Assembly (NCBI GenBank): GCA_036898135.1
Contig: CM072520.1
Coordinates: 1,649,386 to 1,713,385 of the forward strand
Length of the DNA stretch: 64,000 bases
Origin: Oncomelania hupensis
Lineage: Eukaryota; Mollusca; Gastropoda; Littorinimorpha; Pomatiopsidae
Direction: 5' to 3'
Shown here: in pieces, positions 23,701-38,854 of the stretch
How positions within the stretch are numbered: the first letter of the stretch is position 1
Layout of the letters: each line of letters begins with the position of its first letter
The notes under the pieces: generated by a model
Seen by the model: the letters and a program-made list of their open reading frames with translations, nothing else
Told to the model about the DNA's origin: nothing
Databases searched by the model: none
Program-made: the position numbers and the translations under genes

Positions 23701-24244
23701 ACATTTACTAGTATCAAACAGTACTACACACACACACTTTCGTGAAGATCCCTTTCTACACAAACTATGCCTTTTTGTTAATACAAAGGTCTTAAAATTG
23801 GTCAATCAAGTATCAAATGACGAAATGTAATTTCTTCTGAGCACACACATGTAATGTCTTTAGAAAACTTAGTATTCCAAGAGGCTAGGCGTAGTTTGTG
23901 GAGTAATCGAGACACATTTCTCAACTTCTATTATAAAAGCAATTTAAAAAAATAACACCCAACGCAAGTCCAATTTATTTCCATTTCTTCCCATTAACAT
24001 CTATTGTGCAAGAAGTTGCACTACAGCTGTGTTGTATTGTATTGTATAGTGAACCCACCCTGTCAACTGTGATGAACAACAGCCCTGTGAAGTCAGTGGT
24101 GAATAATGATATAAACCACAATGCTTCACACACAACATGCTATTACATGTATCAATACCCGATTCTTTCCACAATAGTACCAATAAACCATTGAAGCTAG
24201 TGCGTTGTGGCAAAGAAGAAGACGACGCACAGGACACAGTAAAT

Positions 24245-24340
24245 CGCAGCAAGATAGGTCTAGCAACACCGACAATGCAGCAAGATAGGTCTAGCAACAC
24301 CGACAATGCAGCAAGATAGGTCTAGCAACACCGACAATGT
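24245..24340. repeat. 31-bp tandem triplication
   Basis: Three direct copies of AGCAAGATAGGTCTAGCAAC followed by ACCGACAATGC, with a 31-bp period. Confidence 0.93.
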
Positions 24341-25611
24341 GCACACACCGCACCCACACATTACAGCAAACAACAAAGGACAAAACTCGAGATGAGACAC
24401 GTTTTACCACTTCATGTTCTCCACTCACTGTGTCTGTGCGCCTTCCCACGTTGGACCGTAATCTAACGAAGCACACCCCACGCAGTACAAGCCAGTGCAG
24501 GCTGATAAAATTAACAATCAGCCCACCCCCTCCTCTTCTCTCCCCTCCTCCCCCCTCTCCACAAAAAAAAGCGATCTTAGGTCAAACATTAACACCGTAT
24601 AGCATTCCTGTGATGACTAAATGGTACAGGTCAAACAAATTCTATCAGTCCTACTCCTATTCATAGCCTATTGTAGTATAGATAAAACCCAAGTTTTATC
24701 ATTCCTGTTGGGGACTGTGGCTTTGTCGTCTGATTGAACATGTGCTCATTAAGGCCGCGAAAGTGATAGCTTTACCACCTTAAGCGTGTGTGTGCGCTCT
24801 CACCGAGGATCCAACAGCCAGGATACGACACGTTGGACGCGCGCCACGCAGGTCAGGAGGGAAGGTGATCACGACGTGCTGCGTGCGACGGGTGGAAAAC
24901 GAAAATTACCTAGGATAACGCTGTGCACTTATTACATCGACACCCTGCAGATATAGCATGGGCTGGTTTACCAGTGACCGAAAGGCTTCTATCGTATCGT
25001 CTAACAAAGAGTTGTACTAAGTTCTAAACAACTCACGCTGCATCAGTGATAGTGAACACAGATACTGTTGCTGTGGTTTAGCAGGTTGTCTTTCTATGTT
25101 GTTTGGTCACCGGCATACTCCCTACTTATAGCTTTGGATTCAGTTTCCAAATTTACTGATCCTGTCATAAAAATAGGTGTACAACAACTCTCTCCTCTTA
25201 AAATCCCAACAAGTATTGAAATGGCGCCTGTCCTTCAACAGAAGTTAAAGTAACACCATAGCAGCAACAACACAAACTATACTAAAGTAAGAAAATCAAT
25301 TCACTTTCATACCTTTTGACTGAACATTGTGCAAATGTCAACTGCAAACCACTGAAATACATTTAAGTTGGGGTATCACATTTCACGCGCCGTACAACAA
25401 GGCTGGCATTGCCTGCACACACTCTCAGCCTGCGAACTCCCGTCCTCTACTTCAGTTAAATGGTATCGCCACGCAGCACAATAAAGTCTGAAGACACACA
25501 GGTGCCAACGAGGTAGCAGACTTACCAAAGGCTGAACAACCATACTGACAGTGTCAACACACCACTACCAAATACACCGAACCAACGATGTCGCAAAGTC
25601 AAACTGATCGT

Positions 25612-26070
25612 CTTTGGTCGTAGACCAGAGCAGGTCTATGAGACACAAAGTCCTGGTAGACCAGAGCAGGTCTATGAGACACAAAGTCCTGGTAGACCAG
25701 AGCAGGTGTATGAGACACAAAGTCCTGGTAGACCAGAGCAGGTCTATGAGACACAAAGTCCTGGTAGACCAGAGCAGGTCTATGAGACACAAAGTCCTGA
25801 TAGACCAGAGCAGGTCTATGAGACACAAAGTCCTGATAGACCAGAGCAGGTCTATGAGACACAAAGTCCTGGTAGACCAGAGCAGATCTATGAGACACAA
25901 AGTCCTGGTAGACCAGAGCAGGTCTATGAGACACAAAGTCCTGGTAGACCAGAGCAGGTCTATGACTATGAGACACAAAGTCCTGGTAGACCAGAGCAGG
26001 TCTATGAGACACAAAGTCCTGGTAGACCAGAGCAGGTCTATGAGACACAAAGTCCTGGTAGACCGGAGCA
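25612..26070. repeat. 36-bp minisatellite array
   Basis: About 12.5 copies of a 36-bp unit with GACCAGAGCAGGTCTATGAG and ACACAAAGTCCTGGTA. Each unit contains the inverted pair AGACC/GGTCT. The period is a multiple of three, so open frames run through in several frames. Confidence 0.95.
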
Positions 26071-29000
26071 TGAATATCATGACCATCAAGCATAAAGCGT
26101 TAGCGTGGTGTGAGCCAAGCTAAGTTGAGAGCGCTTCCTGCTCACCGCCGCACAGGTAGAGACTAGCCGATGCAGGTAGAGCTTCCGGCCCCTATATCCC
26201 CTAAGCCACCCCCATACCTATCCTTTCTCCTCACCCAATACATGTATTGTGCGACAGCACTGGCACGGTCCTGTAAAAAACTGCCCACATATAAAAGGGG
26301 CGAGTAGAGCGGTATGATGGTAATGTGAATCACGAACACAATACGACACGTTGTGACATGAACACTGGGGGGACATAGTACACCAGTATAAACCAATCAC
26401 CAGCCATGACCCACTCAATACAAGCTGTGTCTTATCTCCCGCCCACGTCCCGACCCCCAATCACTCCCTCGCCCCCCCCCACCCCCCTCCCTCTCTCCCG
26501 TCATTATTTCTTCTTTCCCTCATGCTGCATAATTTGAAATTTGACGCTCAACTGCACTAAATAGCCAATGCTATACTCTCTCTCTATCTCCCCTCTCCAT
26601 CTGATGTTTCTGGAATCAGACTAAATAATACGAACCAGACGCAATATAGGGTAGTCGCTCCCACCCAACAGACTGTCATCATATATTCTCTGGTTGCTTG
26701 TTGAACTAAAAAGCACCGAGCAGTCATCTGATGTGAACAAGCACACCACAGGCAGAGACTGGAACTGGCGCTGATCAAAGACAGATCGTTCACTGGAACG
26801 ACTCGCAGTCAGCATATAAACATATTGGCAATGCCTATACACGTTCATCACAGACAAACACCTTAAAATAACCTGCAACTATAAATATTTATTGTTCATA
26901 TCTTGGTTAATATCCTTTAGGGTTGGTGAACACTCCTTTGCATCCTAGTCGAGTGCTATGTCAAAGTGGAGCGAGAGACAGACATGAAAGATAGAGAAAG
27001 AGACAGACGGAAACAGAGAGAGAGAGACAAAGAGATAGAGTGTTATAAGGTCAATGACTGTTGCGGTGTTTCAGTGTAAGGGATGTAAAGACATGAAGTA
27101 AACAGCAGGCACAGGGGGTTAATAAAACGAGTATGCACAACGTCTGGCAAACTTGTCATATTCCCGTCTGAGAAAAACCTCGCCCCAGGGGTTAGCACGT
27201 CACTCAAATCCACATGCACCTGCTAATGACAATCCAAATCGAGTTGGCAGTTGGATTTGGATTTGCCATCATATTTGGGTTAAGTACTACTACCTCATCA
27301 GTCATCTGTTCCACTTACACTAACTTGCGTGGTAACGTCCTGCATTATTCTTGTTATAACTTCTCTATGCCATCATCCCTCTTTGTAAGTCCGAGCTCTT
27401 TATTCAACACTTGCAGTCGTTACCACTGTACGTCATGGTATGGGCATTTCAAGGAGAAGTGGCTAGTCTGGTCAGTCGTGCTTTACTGAACTCGTGCTCT
27501 GCTGTACGTAGCAGTGTAGCATCAGTTCAGTGGGTAGATTACCGTCCCCGGACACAATAGCGTATAGGGGACGTTTGAATTAGTGTAGCATTACTCAAAA
27601 GAGTCAATTCATTCAAAAGGGCCTTCAGAGGTGATTAGCCACGCAGTATGGACCGTATGTTAACGAAGTCCTGGTCACGACGCCTCATGCTGGGACAAGC
27701 GTGTCTGGTAATCACCACACAACGGCGGCCAGTCTTCGCCCAGCAAGGATCGTCCAGCCACCACAGGCCTACACATAATCCCAAAACTAACATGTAAGGT
27801 CCAATCATTCTGACCACACTACAGTTATTCCATCACTAACGTGCAAAGTCCATTCATCACTGACCAGACTTATGAATCGTATCAATATCACTGTCACATT
27901 TCCAGCTTTATGGCCAGTACAAACAGCATAGTTTTTGTCCCACAACAAAAATATCTTCACCTTATTAGAACAGTCTTACTGCAAAAAGATTTTTTTCTCC
28001 CTTATACCACCTTCTTTATATTGTCACGCCAGTACAATCGTAGGCTGAGCAGTGACCTGACAAAAGGATCATTCACTGCCCACAATGAAACGTTAGAATG
28101 GTACATAATACACTGACACGACGGGCAGTCTTTCTGCTTCTACAGCCCTGCTGGGATGCCAATGTGACTGGAGAAAAGCAGTCCCGAGTTGTACAATGCC
28201 ATCAAAGGTTGGAAATCTACGATACCAGTGACGCTAGGCTAATTCCTCCGGTATTGTCCCTAGTCCTGCAGAGCTCGCTCATTTACTACCACCACACTGT
28301 TCAACAATCCACAACCCTACATTAGTTCCTTTGGCACTTCAAAGACAGTCTCTTTTTCTTTGTACTTTTCTTTTTCCTTTGGTGCGTAACCACCCATCGC
28401 TTCTTTCTTACTTTTTCTTTTTCTTCTTCTTCTGTTCAAAAGGCAATTCTTCTCTCCCAATTATCATTTTCTTTCATTCTCCAACGTATGATGCAATCGC
28501 TGAATAACCAAAACCCCTCAGCAAGAAAGCAGACGTCAGCTAACCACAAGTTACAAAATGTCAATGTTATTGTACGGAAATTGGTAACTTCACTTACTTC
28601 ATAGTTTAGGGATCCAAAATCAGATTAAACAGACATTATCAACAGTTAGCATTACATCATAACTTCACTGTTATGTAGTTTGGGTTTAAACCCTTAAGTA
28701 AACGTAACGAAACCACCATCTTGGACAACCATTGTCATGATTAACATAAAGACCATCAAGAGATAAGAATGTCATCCTGTGACTTCAGTAACAAACCATA
28801 CACAGCGACCTGCTTTAAAGATTAATGAGGTAAAAAAAAAAACCACCACAACTTCCACTTAGCAACTGGTCAGCAACCTTTAGGCAAGGGCCGGACTTGA
28901 CACAGGTTTGCCAGTTTTGGACCTGCTGCACCGCACTGACCAACTGAAATACGTGAAATCGCCGCCTTACTCGAATGCGCCCGTTATGAAATACAAATGC

Positions 29001-31002
29001 GCCACTCGGCCGTGGAAAGGCGCCATATTGCTTTCGTACTATATCCATAAGCCACCCTGCAATACGCTATCGCCACCTGTACAGATACGTCTCACAAAAC
29101 CTAATTACGCCCCAAACCTCTCCATCTTTCCAACGTGACGCGAGTATGGAGGGCGAAAGGTGAAGGGTCAGGCGCTGTGGGGTCATGAATGCTGACGGGC
29201 AGGACCAACTGGGGGAAGACGAGAGAAAAACCGGTCGCAACCTCAGTATCAGAGAGTGCGGAGGCATGCCTACATTTGATACAAAGATCTACGACACTCC
29301 GTTTGAGACAGGCTGGTAACCAGGGCCTCCTCACTACAGCCAGCAAAACCTGATTGTTAACCACAACACCAAACGCCGACACCGCCAACTAACGGTCAAT
29401 GACTGAACGCACACACGTACAAGATGGTTCACAGCTTTACATACGCATTTGAAATGCTATATTAAGTTAGTACAGTAGAGATGGCATCTAAGACTATCAG
29501 CCTTTTGTCCTCCAACTGATGTGCATTTCAGAAAACACACGCCTTAACTGTTAAGTTGAATTATCATTTGACAGAGACAAGCTCAATACGATTCTAATAA
29601 CACGACTTAGAAACTAAAATGTGCGTGTATAGTATGTTGGTACAAAACCCCAAGGAATGAAAGATAAATGAATAATTCCCCCTCGATCATCAGACTACAC
29701 TGACATTTGGCATTTTCAGTGGCTGTGCAAATGACAAGTTTCCTCCGTCAATACAGACAGCGGGTTAGCTGTACACTAACGCACGGTGTGTACAGTAGGT
29801 ATAGGTGAACTGAATACAACGATGTGGAACATAACACAGTATTGGGGTTTTGATTGGTACTACCCCACCACCCTCACTAAACCACGCCCCGACAAACACT
29901 CCTTCTGGCTAGTTTTTACATGGCTCGCCTCCTGCGCTTCTGCGTCGTTCTGGTATCTGTCTCGTAGCAAACGAAATCTCCCGGTAAGACGTTGGGTACA
30001 GGTCGATTAGCACACTGATTAGGCCCAGCAAACAATGGTGTGTAAATGTCAGGTCTGCCGCAACACCGCTGTAACGGCCTCTTTTCTAACCACGTGTCGG
30101 ACGTCTTGTTCTTATCGAAGGTGCATGCAGTTGCAGTTTCGTAACATTTGTTTTTGGCTCACCACCCCGTAATTCGGGTTCCTCATGTCAAGTTTTCCAA
30201 TTTCCGTTTATTTATTTTTTTTAAAAATACGAATCGTCCAATTCTCAACTCACACTCTGATCTTATTTAGCACATCACGTCAAGATTAACTTCCATGATG
30301 CACGCATCATTTCTACAACCAAATAACTAGTACCATCGACCATCATGGACCAAAGTTATCAGTAATACAAGATCAGACAAAACGTGACGCCCACTGGCTA
30401 GATAATGAGTAGTATTACCAAACGACAAAGGTTATTTCAACTTACATCTAAGGCTTTAAGATATAGACTTTCAATGTGTAGTTTGATCACCTGCCCGTCC
30501 ACCCCTTTGCCCCAGTCCTTAAGGAAAGAGCGAAAACAACCAAACGAACATTTATACAAAACCTGGAGCGGTTATAGCTTTTTTCTTCAATGAAGATCAA
30601 CCGCTAATTCCCGTCAACAACTGTCCAAAAACTATGCTGCAATAGTTTTAACTGGTGTAGCTAGCGAATCCTGATCAAACTATCAGAGTGTTGTAATTAG
30701 CCCAATACCGAAAGCTACTGTGGTTTAGGTGAAAGCTGAAAGAGTTGTTGTTACAGTTGGCAGTTAGAGATCAGTTTGAATCACTGAAAACGACTCATTT
30801 CATACTCAACCACTACAAAGGACCTAAATCAAATGTGAGTGAACTAGCATAAATCATTGAAAGTCCCAGTGAGGAGAGAGCCTTAAGACAGCGAGAGTGA
30901 CGACCTGCACAGACAGATCCACGCACAAGAGCGGTGTGGGCACTCTGTGAGCTGGCACAGGTCCACCTGCAGCTTTAATCCCGACAGAACTACACTGGGC
31001 TA

Positions 31003-31312
31003 TGACCACACTGGGCTATGACCACACTGGGCTATGACCACACTGGGCTATGACTATACTGGGCTATGACTATACTGGGCTATGACTATACTGGGCTATG
31101 ACTACACTGGGCTATGACTATACTGGGCTATGACTATACTGGGCTATGACCACACGGGGCTATGACTATACTGGGCTATGACTATACTGGGCTATGACCA
31201 CACTGGGCTATGACTATACTGGGCTATGACTATACTGGGCTATGACTACACTGGGCTATGACTATACTGGGCTATGACTTTTACTGGGCTATGACCACAC
31301 TGGGCTATGCAC
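31003..31312. repeat. 16-bp minisatellite array
   Basis: About 19 copies of ACTGGGCTATGACTAT/C. TATACT and CACACT variants occur in runs. Confidence 0.95.
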
Positions 31313-33145
31313 AGTTTGGCCACTGCTTACCTACACTCTTATGATTTGTTTTTCTCTATCCCCCATCCTCACCACGCCAAAAGGGCTTCAATCCCAACTT
31401 CAGCAAACAATTTTTTCCAACCTAGATCTCAGGTGCCAGTGCCACTAACAAATTTGAAGTGACCAACGTGGTATACAACAATAGCAGAACTGGTAAACGT
31501 AATATACAGCAATACCACAACTGGCCAATGTGGTATACACTATACAGCAATAATAATTATAAAGATTGTTTTGGTCTTCTGTATTTGAAACCTTGTTGGG
31601 TTTCCGAAAGCGCTTGCAGACAAGCGGGGCGTTGGCTGTTGTCATCATGGCTGACCGTACAACGAAGCTCACTGGAAAAAGGCCTACTAATCACAGGCCT
31701 CACAAACCTACTACACGCCATCTACAATACGACACGTGCAATGTTGCATGTGACAACAACAACAAACAAACAAAATAAATCACCGCTTCAAATATACCCC
31801 GCGTACAAGTTGGTGGGTTGCTGGGGTTTGATATGTATGAAACGAGACGTACTTATAGTTATACTGTGTTGGGTACACTATGCAGTACTTTCAAAATGAG
31901 TACTAATAAATGGAAAACACTATTCTATCCATTTCTACCAGCACACTATTGGTTTACACAAGTGTTTTATTAATGGAAAAAAAAACATGACCAACAAATT
32001 ATTTTATTGAGTACAGGAATGGCAACAAGCAAGCTTATATAAGCCAGCTCTATATCATTGAAGTTGTGCAAGGAGTGTGTGAACCAAATCTTATAACTCT
32101 AGGCCAGGTCAGACCTACAATAATAGTAACTGTTCTGCACTTACCGGTTCCAAGAGCTGAACTCTTAAAGTGTTGCACCAAGCGCACTGTCAAGCGTCCC
32201 GGACAACTCAGCCAACCATTACAGCTATTACTATTACGGACTGGATCGAGGACAACGGTAGTAGCCAGGGATGATCATAGTGACATTATTATGTCTATTA
32301 CTGTACAATCATTGTGCACAGTGGATGCGAACAGCTGCGCTGTGGCAATGTCAATAGTGTTAGTGTACTATAATCTCTCTATATACTGTGTGGGATATTA
32401 ACTGCTAAAAAGGCTGGAAATCAATAGACTTGGCGACAGCTGTGTTGACCCCACACCTTCACGCATCCTCTCTCAGTCCTCACCCACCTTCCTTCGTCCC
32501 CACATAAATGTATTTGTCAACCCATCACACCACAAACAAATGCACCCATCAATCTATCCCCCGCACACATATATTTCATTAAACACAGACTAAAACTGTC
32601 AAACGCGAACACACCTAGAGCGGAACAGAACCGCAAAACTAAATGATAGCATCAAACAGGTGTCGGTTCTCAGTCGTCCTTCCCCCGTCCCTCCTATTAT
32701 ACCACTATTACTAGGGCTTACAAACAATAAAGCACGCGCACGATGAATCAATGGCGTCACTAGTCCTTTAATTACCGCAGTTTTGCCACGCTATATCCAG
32801 ACCTCTTATCACACGCCAGTGTTGGGTCTTTCCCGCCTGTAAGAGACCTACAATTACAATGACGTGCAGTGATAAAGACTAACAGACACATATGCACTCG
32901 GTCCTCCCAGACTGGCAGGCAGCATACAGGGCATTGACACACCACCCGAGTTGGCGCCAAACAAACTGACGTGGAGTGTATGGCGCTTGATGGACTGAAG
33001 CGGGTGAAGCTCCGCAAATTTCCCATACAGAGCTGTCATAGACCACCCGAGGTGGCGCCACAATGAAGAGAAACACTACGGAGAAAAGATCACATTTTGC
33101 ATGAAAACAGAATAGTCAGTGGCAACATTCATGGTACTGGAATGA

Positions 33146-33240
33146 AGCACGGGAGATATGGCATACAATCAACCAGCACGGGAGATATGGCATAAAATCA
33201 ACCAGCACGGGAAATATGGCATACAATCCACCAACACGGG
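33146..33240. repeat. 29-bp tandem triplication
   Basis: Three copies of AGCACGGGAGATATGGCATA plus AATCAACC, with a 29-bp period starting at 33146 and 33175. Confidence 0.9.
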
Positions 33241-33665
33241 CCACCCGATACGGCACACAGTACCCTACAAGCTCTTGAGAGAAGGCGAGTCTTTTGGCCC
33301 TGCTGATAATGGCTATAGGCTGTTCGGGGTCCTAGTCCTGCTGAGCTCTACCGTCCCAAACCTTATCACCCGTCATCGATCTTAATCTTGCAACCTTGCG
33401 CTCACCTCCCACCCTACCCCTTTCTCTCTCTCTCTTCCTTCTATGCATACCATTTGGACTTCCACCTTCTTTGGGAGTCAGCTAGGAATCTGGAATATTG
33501 GACTAAGACTGGCTTTGTCCTTGGTGTCAGAAGTGGGAGCATTTCTCTCTCTCTCTCTGGATGTGCGGGCGCGTACATATGTGTATGCGCGCGTGCGTGT
33601 GGGAGCCAAGCTGAAATAACGGTTAATACCCCGTATCGATACAGAAAGGCTAGGCAAAACAGCCG

Positions 33666-34055
<390 letters not shown>

Positions 34056-36634
34056 AGGCAGAGTCCCGTGGCAGGAAGGAACCACCACGACATACAGGTG
34101 GAAAGGGTGGTGACGTGGCTAACGGCGCTGGGGTGGGGTAGCCAGAGTAGAGGAAAATAGAGTAGGGTGGTGGTGGTGGTAGCTTTAGACAGCGTGCAAC
34201 AATGGCGGCCTTGGTTACCGGGTGGTGTGTTGGTAAACACGGTCCTTGGCGACGAGCCCGCTTGTTCTACAATACACAGTACGCGCTCTGTCCTGCTGCA
34301 GGATGGGGCTTGTTCAGTATTGCACGCTCGCTACACTGCAGTTTTTTCTCTACACCTTTCACACTGCCTGGGGGTTAACATTCCTCCCCATGTAGGCAAT
34401 GACACAGCAGATACAGATCGCAAAACTCCATACAAAATAATGGCAACAATACATTGCCACTGGGACTACTGGCAGCAACCTGTCAGCTCTGACATTTCAC
34501 GTCACTGATAAAGCAATAGCCTCTACAATTGCAGTCAATGGTCCAAATAGGGCCCCAAACTTTATTTCTTAAATAAATTTATTCTGAGTTCAAAGATTCA
34601 AGATTCAATTCAAGAATATTTTATTATCTCAACCATCAAAAAGAGTTAGGGGGATTACTATTTACTTTTTTATACTTTTATCTGCAGGTTGGAATCTTCA
34701 AATTCGCTATTAGGAACAGACCCAACAAATGGTAGAAGTGTACTGGTCAAAGAGATTCTAGCAGTAGTCTACAAGAACACGGCACGTACACATTAATTGT
34801 GAAGTCAGGCGGCACAAGATAATCTGCCCCTGGACCTCTTCTGTGCTGTCATCTCTTGTCCAAGTACAGCCTTTCCCCCCAAAACACACACAAACCTTTA
34901 CTCTCTGCACCTCTCTCTACTCCCACCACCCCTCTCCAATCCTCCATATCTCTATCTCTCCCTCTCTCTCTCTCCCTCTCCCTGACAATTTTATGTCTGT
35001 GCATGTTTTTTCTGGCATTGTGTCAACTGTCCCAGTGAAGTAAGAAGTGTATTGAAGTGTAGTGTTAGTCGCCTAAGATATATACTGAATACTGCTATAC
35101 TCTGAAATACGGCTGTACAATGAATTACTGCATACACTGAAATACTTTTATACACCCTCTCCCCACCCCCCAACCACACTGATAGATATTGCAATGTACT
35201 GGCGGTAGTTGCTCTTTGGACAGACGACATAGCTGCCGTGGCGCCTATCCCGTATCTTGGATGGCAGCAACTCCTTTCTTCAGACTGAGACACTGGTTAT
35301 AATGGACCTACCGACTGCACTGGCAATTGAACTGTATGGGATGAACGTGAGACATTGACTGCAATAAGTACTGGCAAAATACCCCTCCTTCTACACTGTC
35401 AAATAAATGTGCACGGCATTAGCTGCTGGCAGCTCGCGTACAATAATACACCCTTGCTAGACACCCGTCACCTGTACAGTATTGAACGAAGTATCCGATT
35501 GGCCGTAGGCCTGCATAAAGACACACTGAAATATTCCAATAGAGCCTCAGATGCAGGACAGTGAACTACTTAATTATATATTGGTTATACACCCACTGAA
35601 GTACTGCGATATTCCCTTCACCTTCATCTGAGTTCAGAATGGAACTGTCATGTGGGCCCTTATCGATCTGTCAAGACCTGCACCCACCCCCACCCTCCTC
35701 CTGCTCACTCACCCCTCCCTCTCTCCTCCACTCCCCCTGACATGTCTTCCTCTTATTCAATAACGCTCCACGCACCTTCCTCCGACCCAATTCCTGACCT
35801 TTGAGGTATAAACACTGCATACTTGACATCTTTATACGAATACTTGTATCTAGTTGACATTTGCTTACTACAATAACATTTGCAACACTTTAGTTCACTT
35901 GTACTTCACAGGGACAGTTAACTGCAACTCTCGTTTCTTTCACAGATCTATACACACACAAAAATAACATCACACCATCACATGCAGGAGTCACTGGGGA
36001 AAGAAATGTAACTAACAAAATAGTTTAACATGCCATATGAATAAATTAATGATAACTTTATGCATTGCATATTTTAAAGAAAAATGAAGGTGTGCTCACA
36101 GCAATGACTGTAACAATGTTGTGTGAACACTCATGATTTCCATCACAAGTCAAGAAATCTTTATCTCATACAAAAAATACAATGAAAAAAAAATTTTTTT
36201 TTTCATAATGCACTTTTGCATGGCCAAATATCAAATTGAAACCCCCAATTCCTTTTCAGTCTCCATACTAATGTATGTCATTACTTAAATTCCCACAAAT
36301 ACATAAAAATAAACACATACACACTGAATGTGCACAGTTAAAATATTTAGACAAGAGCAACATAAATTATGTTAAGCTGTCTTTCTTGCTGGCCCTTTGG
36401 CCTGTCTCTACTTCATCTCAACCATAATGAGAAATGTTAATGACTGTGACCGGTTTTTCCAGACTAGTGTGGGCACCTGAGTGACTTGCGTGTGGAGCAG
36501 GGACTGTAAAATGTTATGTATAGGACTGACAGCAGCCCTGCATGCCTCTGGTTACCCCTGGCTACCAACGCCTCAAAACTGAACCTGTCTCTTCTTGCTG
36601 CCAGGTTCTGAGAGGCTGCTCAAAGAGACTGTCT

Positions 36635-36872
36635 TACTATCCCTACTTGTTAGGTGGTAGAGAGGAGTTCTTACTATCCCTACTTTTAGGTGGTAGAGAG
36701 TTCTTACTATCCTTACTTTTAGGTGGTAGAGAGTTCTTACTATCCCTACTTTTAGGTGGTAGAGAGTTCTTACTATCCTTACTTTTAGGTGGTAGAGAGG
36801 AGTTCTTACTATCCCTACTTTTAGGTGGTAGAGAGGAGTTCTTACTATCCCTACTTGTTAGGTGGTAGAGAG
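36635..36872. repeat. 33/36-bp minisatellite array
   Basis: Seven copies of a unit with TTCTTACTATCCCTACTTTT and AGGTGGTAGAGA. Some units carry an extra GGA (36 bp) and the rest are 33 bp. Confidence 0.94.
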
Positions 36873-38854
36873 GTGTAGCTACAAAGTAGTAGCCAGACAG
36901 GCAGTTTCTACAGCTAACAGCGCACACACTTCAACCACAAATCTACTGTCAACAAAACACGTTTCTGGCATAAACTGAAAAACAGACAGCAAAACATAAA
37001 ATAATAATGTATGCTGGTATATCAACTCACATCTCTGCATATGATATAGGCGAGTGGACATTCAAAGTCTACAAAATGGTCGCGCTTATACTAACTGTTC
37101 AAATGCAACACGTTGCCAACAGATCTGGTGAACTTAAAATCTGGATGCATACATCACAGTAACAGTCCCTCCCTGCCAAATAACATTAACAAACAAAATT
37201 CCCCTTCTATGTCAAACTTCAGTCTCAAATTAGCTCAAATCCTGTCCTAAAACTCCACTAAATCTCACAACATGAGTTAATAATGCTCTCACATTCTAAA
37301 TGTAATGTACAAATCAAATACCAATACTGTGACGAAGGACAGTCATCTATTAGTATTACATTTTAACTGATAAGCTTTCAGAACTGGGTCAATACGACTA
37401 GCAGTAAGCCGGTTTGAGGAATGGAAAATGTGGTGTTGGTGTTGGTGGTGGTATATATATATTGACTGCGTACTTCAAAATCATCAGATTATGCTAATGA
37501 GAGAGGTTGAGGTGGTACAGGTAAATTTGCTGCGTACCTTGATGCAAAGAAAGGTTAGAGACACTGCAACACCCTTGGCTTGTGCTTGTTTACTTGGCTT
37601 GTAGTTGTACATTTCTGACGTCTAATGTCTTGCCATCATCGCACCAAAGTGTGTTATATTACACTCTCAATGTTATTAACTTAGATTTATCTTTTGTCAG
37701 ACATCTTTTTACTAGTATGTCAATCTAAACTGTTTTACAGTCTTATCAAGAGGTACTAGTTATGGTAGGTGTGGCCACAAATCAACACAAGGGTTTTGCA
37801 AAACAGAGAGCCAAAGCGAAGTCAACACTGCCGGAAAGGTGCGCACTGTTTCAGGCAACAATAAAGAACTTTGCTACAGCAAGTCTCACACAGGAACAAA
37901 AAAGCACAGAGGAAGTTAAAAAAGCTAAACCCCACTATCCTAGTTCAAATGGGGATCAATTTAAGTTAGGTGGCAGTGGTATTGGTAGTGTTAAACTTAA
38001 AGTGACTGGTCTTGCCACAATACAATGGAGTTAAATATTGATTGGATCCCACCACTGTCATCAAGTCCTGTCAGGACTTTCTATTGCAAAAAAAAATATC
38101 AGAAATAAGGGTGGGTGGGCGGGTGAAAGAGTACAGACCGGTGAGGGTAGGATAGGGTGTAGGAAGGGTGGAAAGGACTACTATTTCCCTGGGGTGGGGG
38201 CACGTCAGTGGGGTGGGTCAGGTATAGACACGTTGAGTGGAGTGACAGCACAGTGCTGGCAGCTAGTCAAAAGGGACAAGTCTGGACACAGTGAGGCCTG
38301 AACCAGCACAGTAACCACTGTCACCCACACACCTCTATAATCCCACCCTGCCTCTACACGTTCTGCACCTTCACAAACTTTTCTGCCTATGAAGTAGGCT
38401 ATGTATATCACAATAGAATTTAGGTTTTAATAAAGAATTAACAAACTGAATACCTGAATACCTTGTTTGAGCTTTTGAGATTTTTTTTTTCATCGGAAAT
38501 TATGAACGTCAGTAAAAACAGACATATATCATACACACACAGCTTAAAAGTGTTGAAAGCGACACTTAGAATTACTAGTATTTGGAATATGAATTATGAT
38601 AAATATGAACTAAGAAAATGGTGCGAAGACAGCGCTTATTGCAACATTTTGTAAATGCATTGTTTTGACAAAGACTCACATGTATTTGTACATTGGTTGT
38701 GTCTGTTTGGACACAGACTCATAAAACTGACAGCGTTAGCGCAACCCATGATAATGTACATCTACTGTTATGAGTATTTAGCTTCTGTGTACACTGTAAT
38801 AACAAATGTTTGTCCATGAAGAAATAAACAGGCAATAAACCCATATTCCTCTAT

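Noticed and set aside
25565..26123. Repeat proteins of 130-174 residues
   Set aside because: Open frames on both strands simply follow the 36-bp minisatellite. The same applies to 6898-7409 (39 bp), 13324-13527 (48 bp), 22657-23307 (42 bp) and 36542-36927 (33/36 bp).
32935..33065. Regulatory palindromes CACCCGAG(G/T)TGGCGCCA, twice
   Set aside because: Two copies 105 bp apart are seen, but nothing links them to a promoter. They may be an old local duplication.
33410..33545. A fifth copy of the 560-bp repeat
   Set aside because: Only a short, weak likeness (GTCAGCTAGGAATCTGGAAT) without the start or end blocks.
37762..38034. 90-codon frame on the plus strand
   Set aside because: No recognised domain, and no codon or splice evidence. 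It lies in intron 1 beside simple G-rich repeats.
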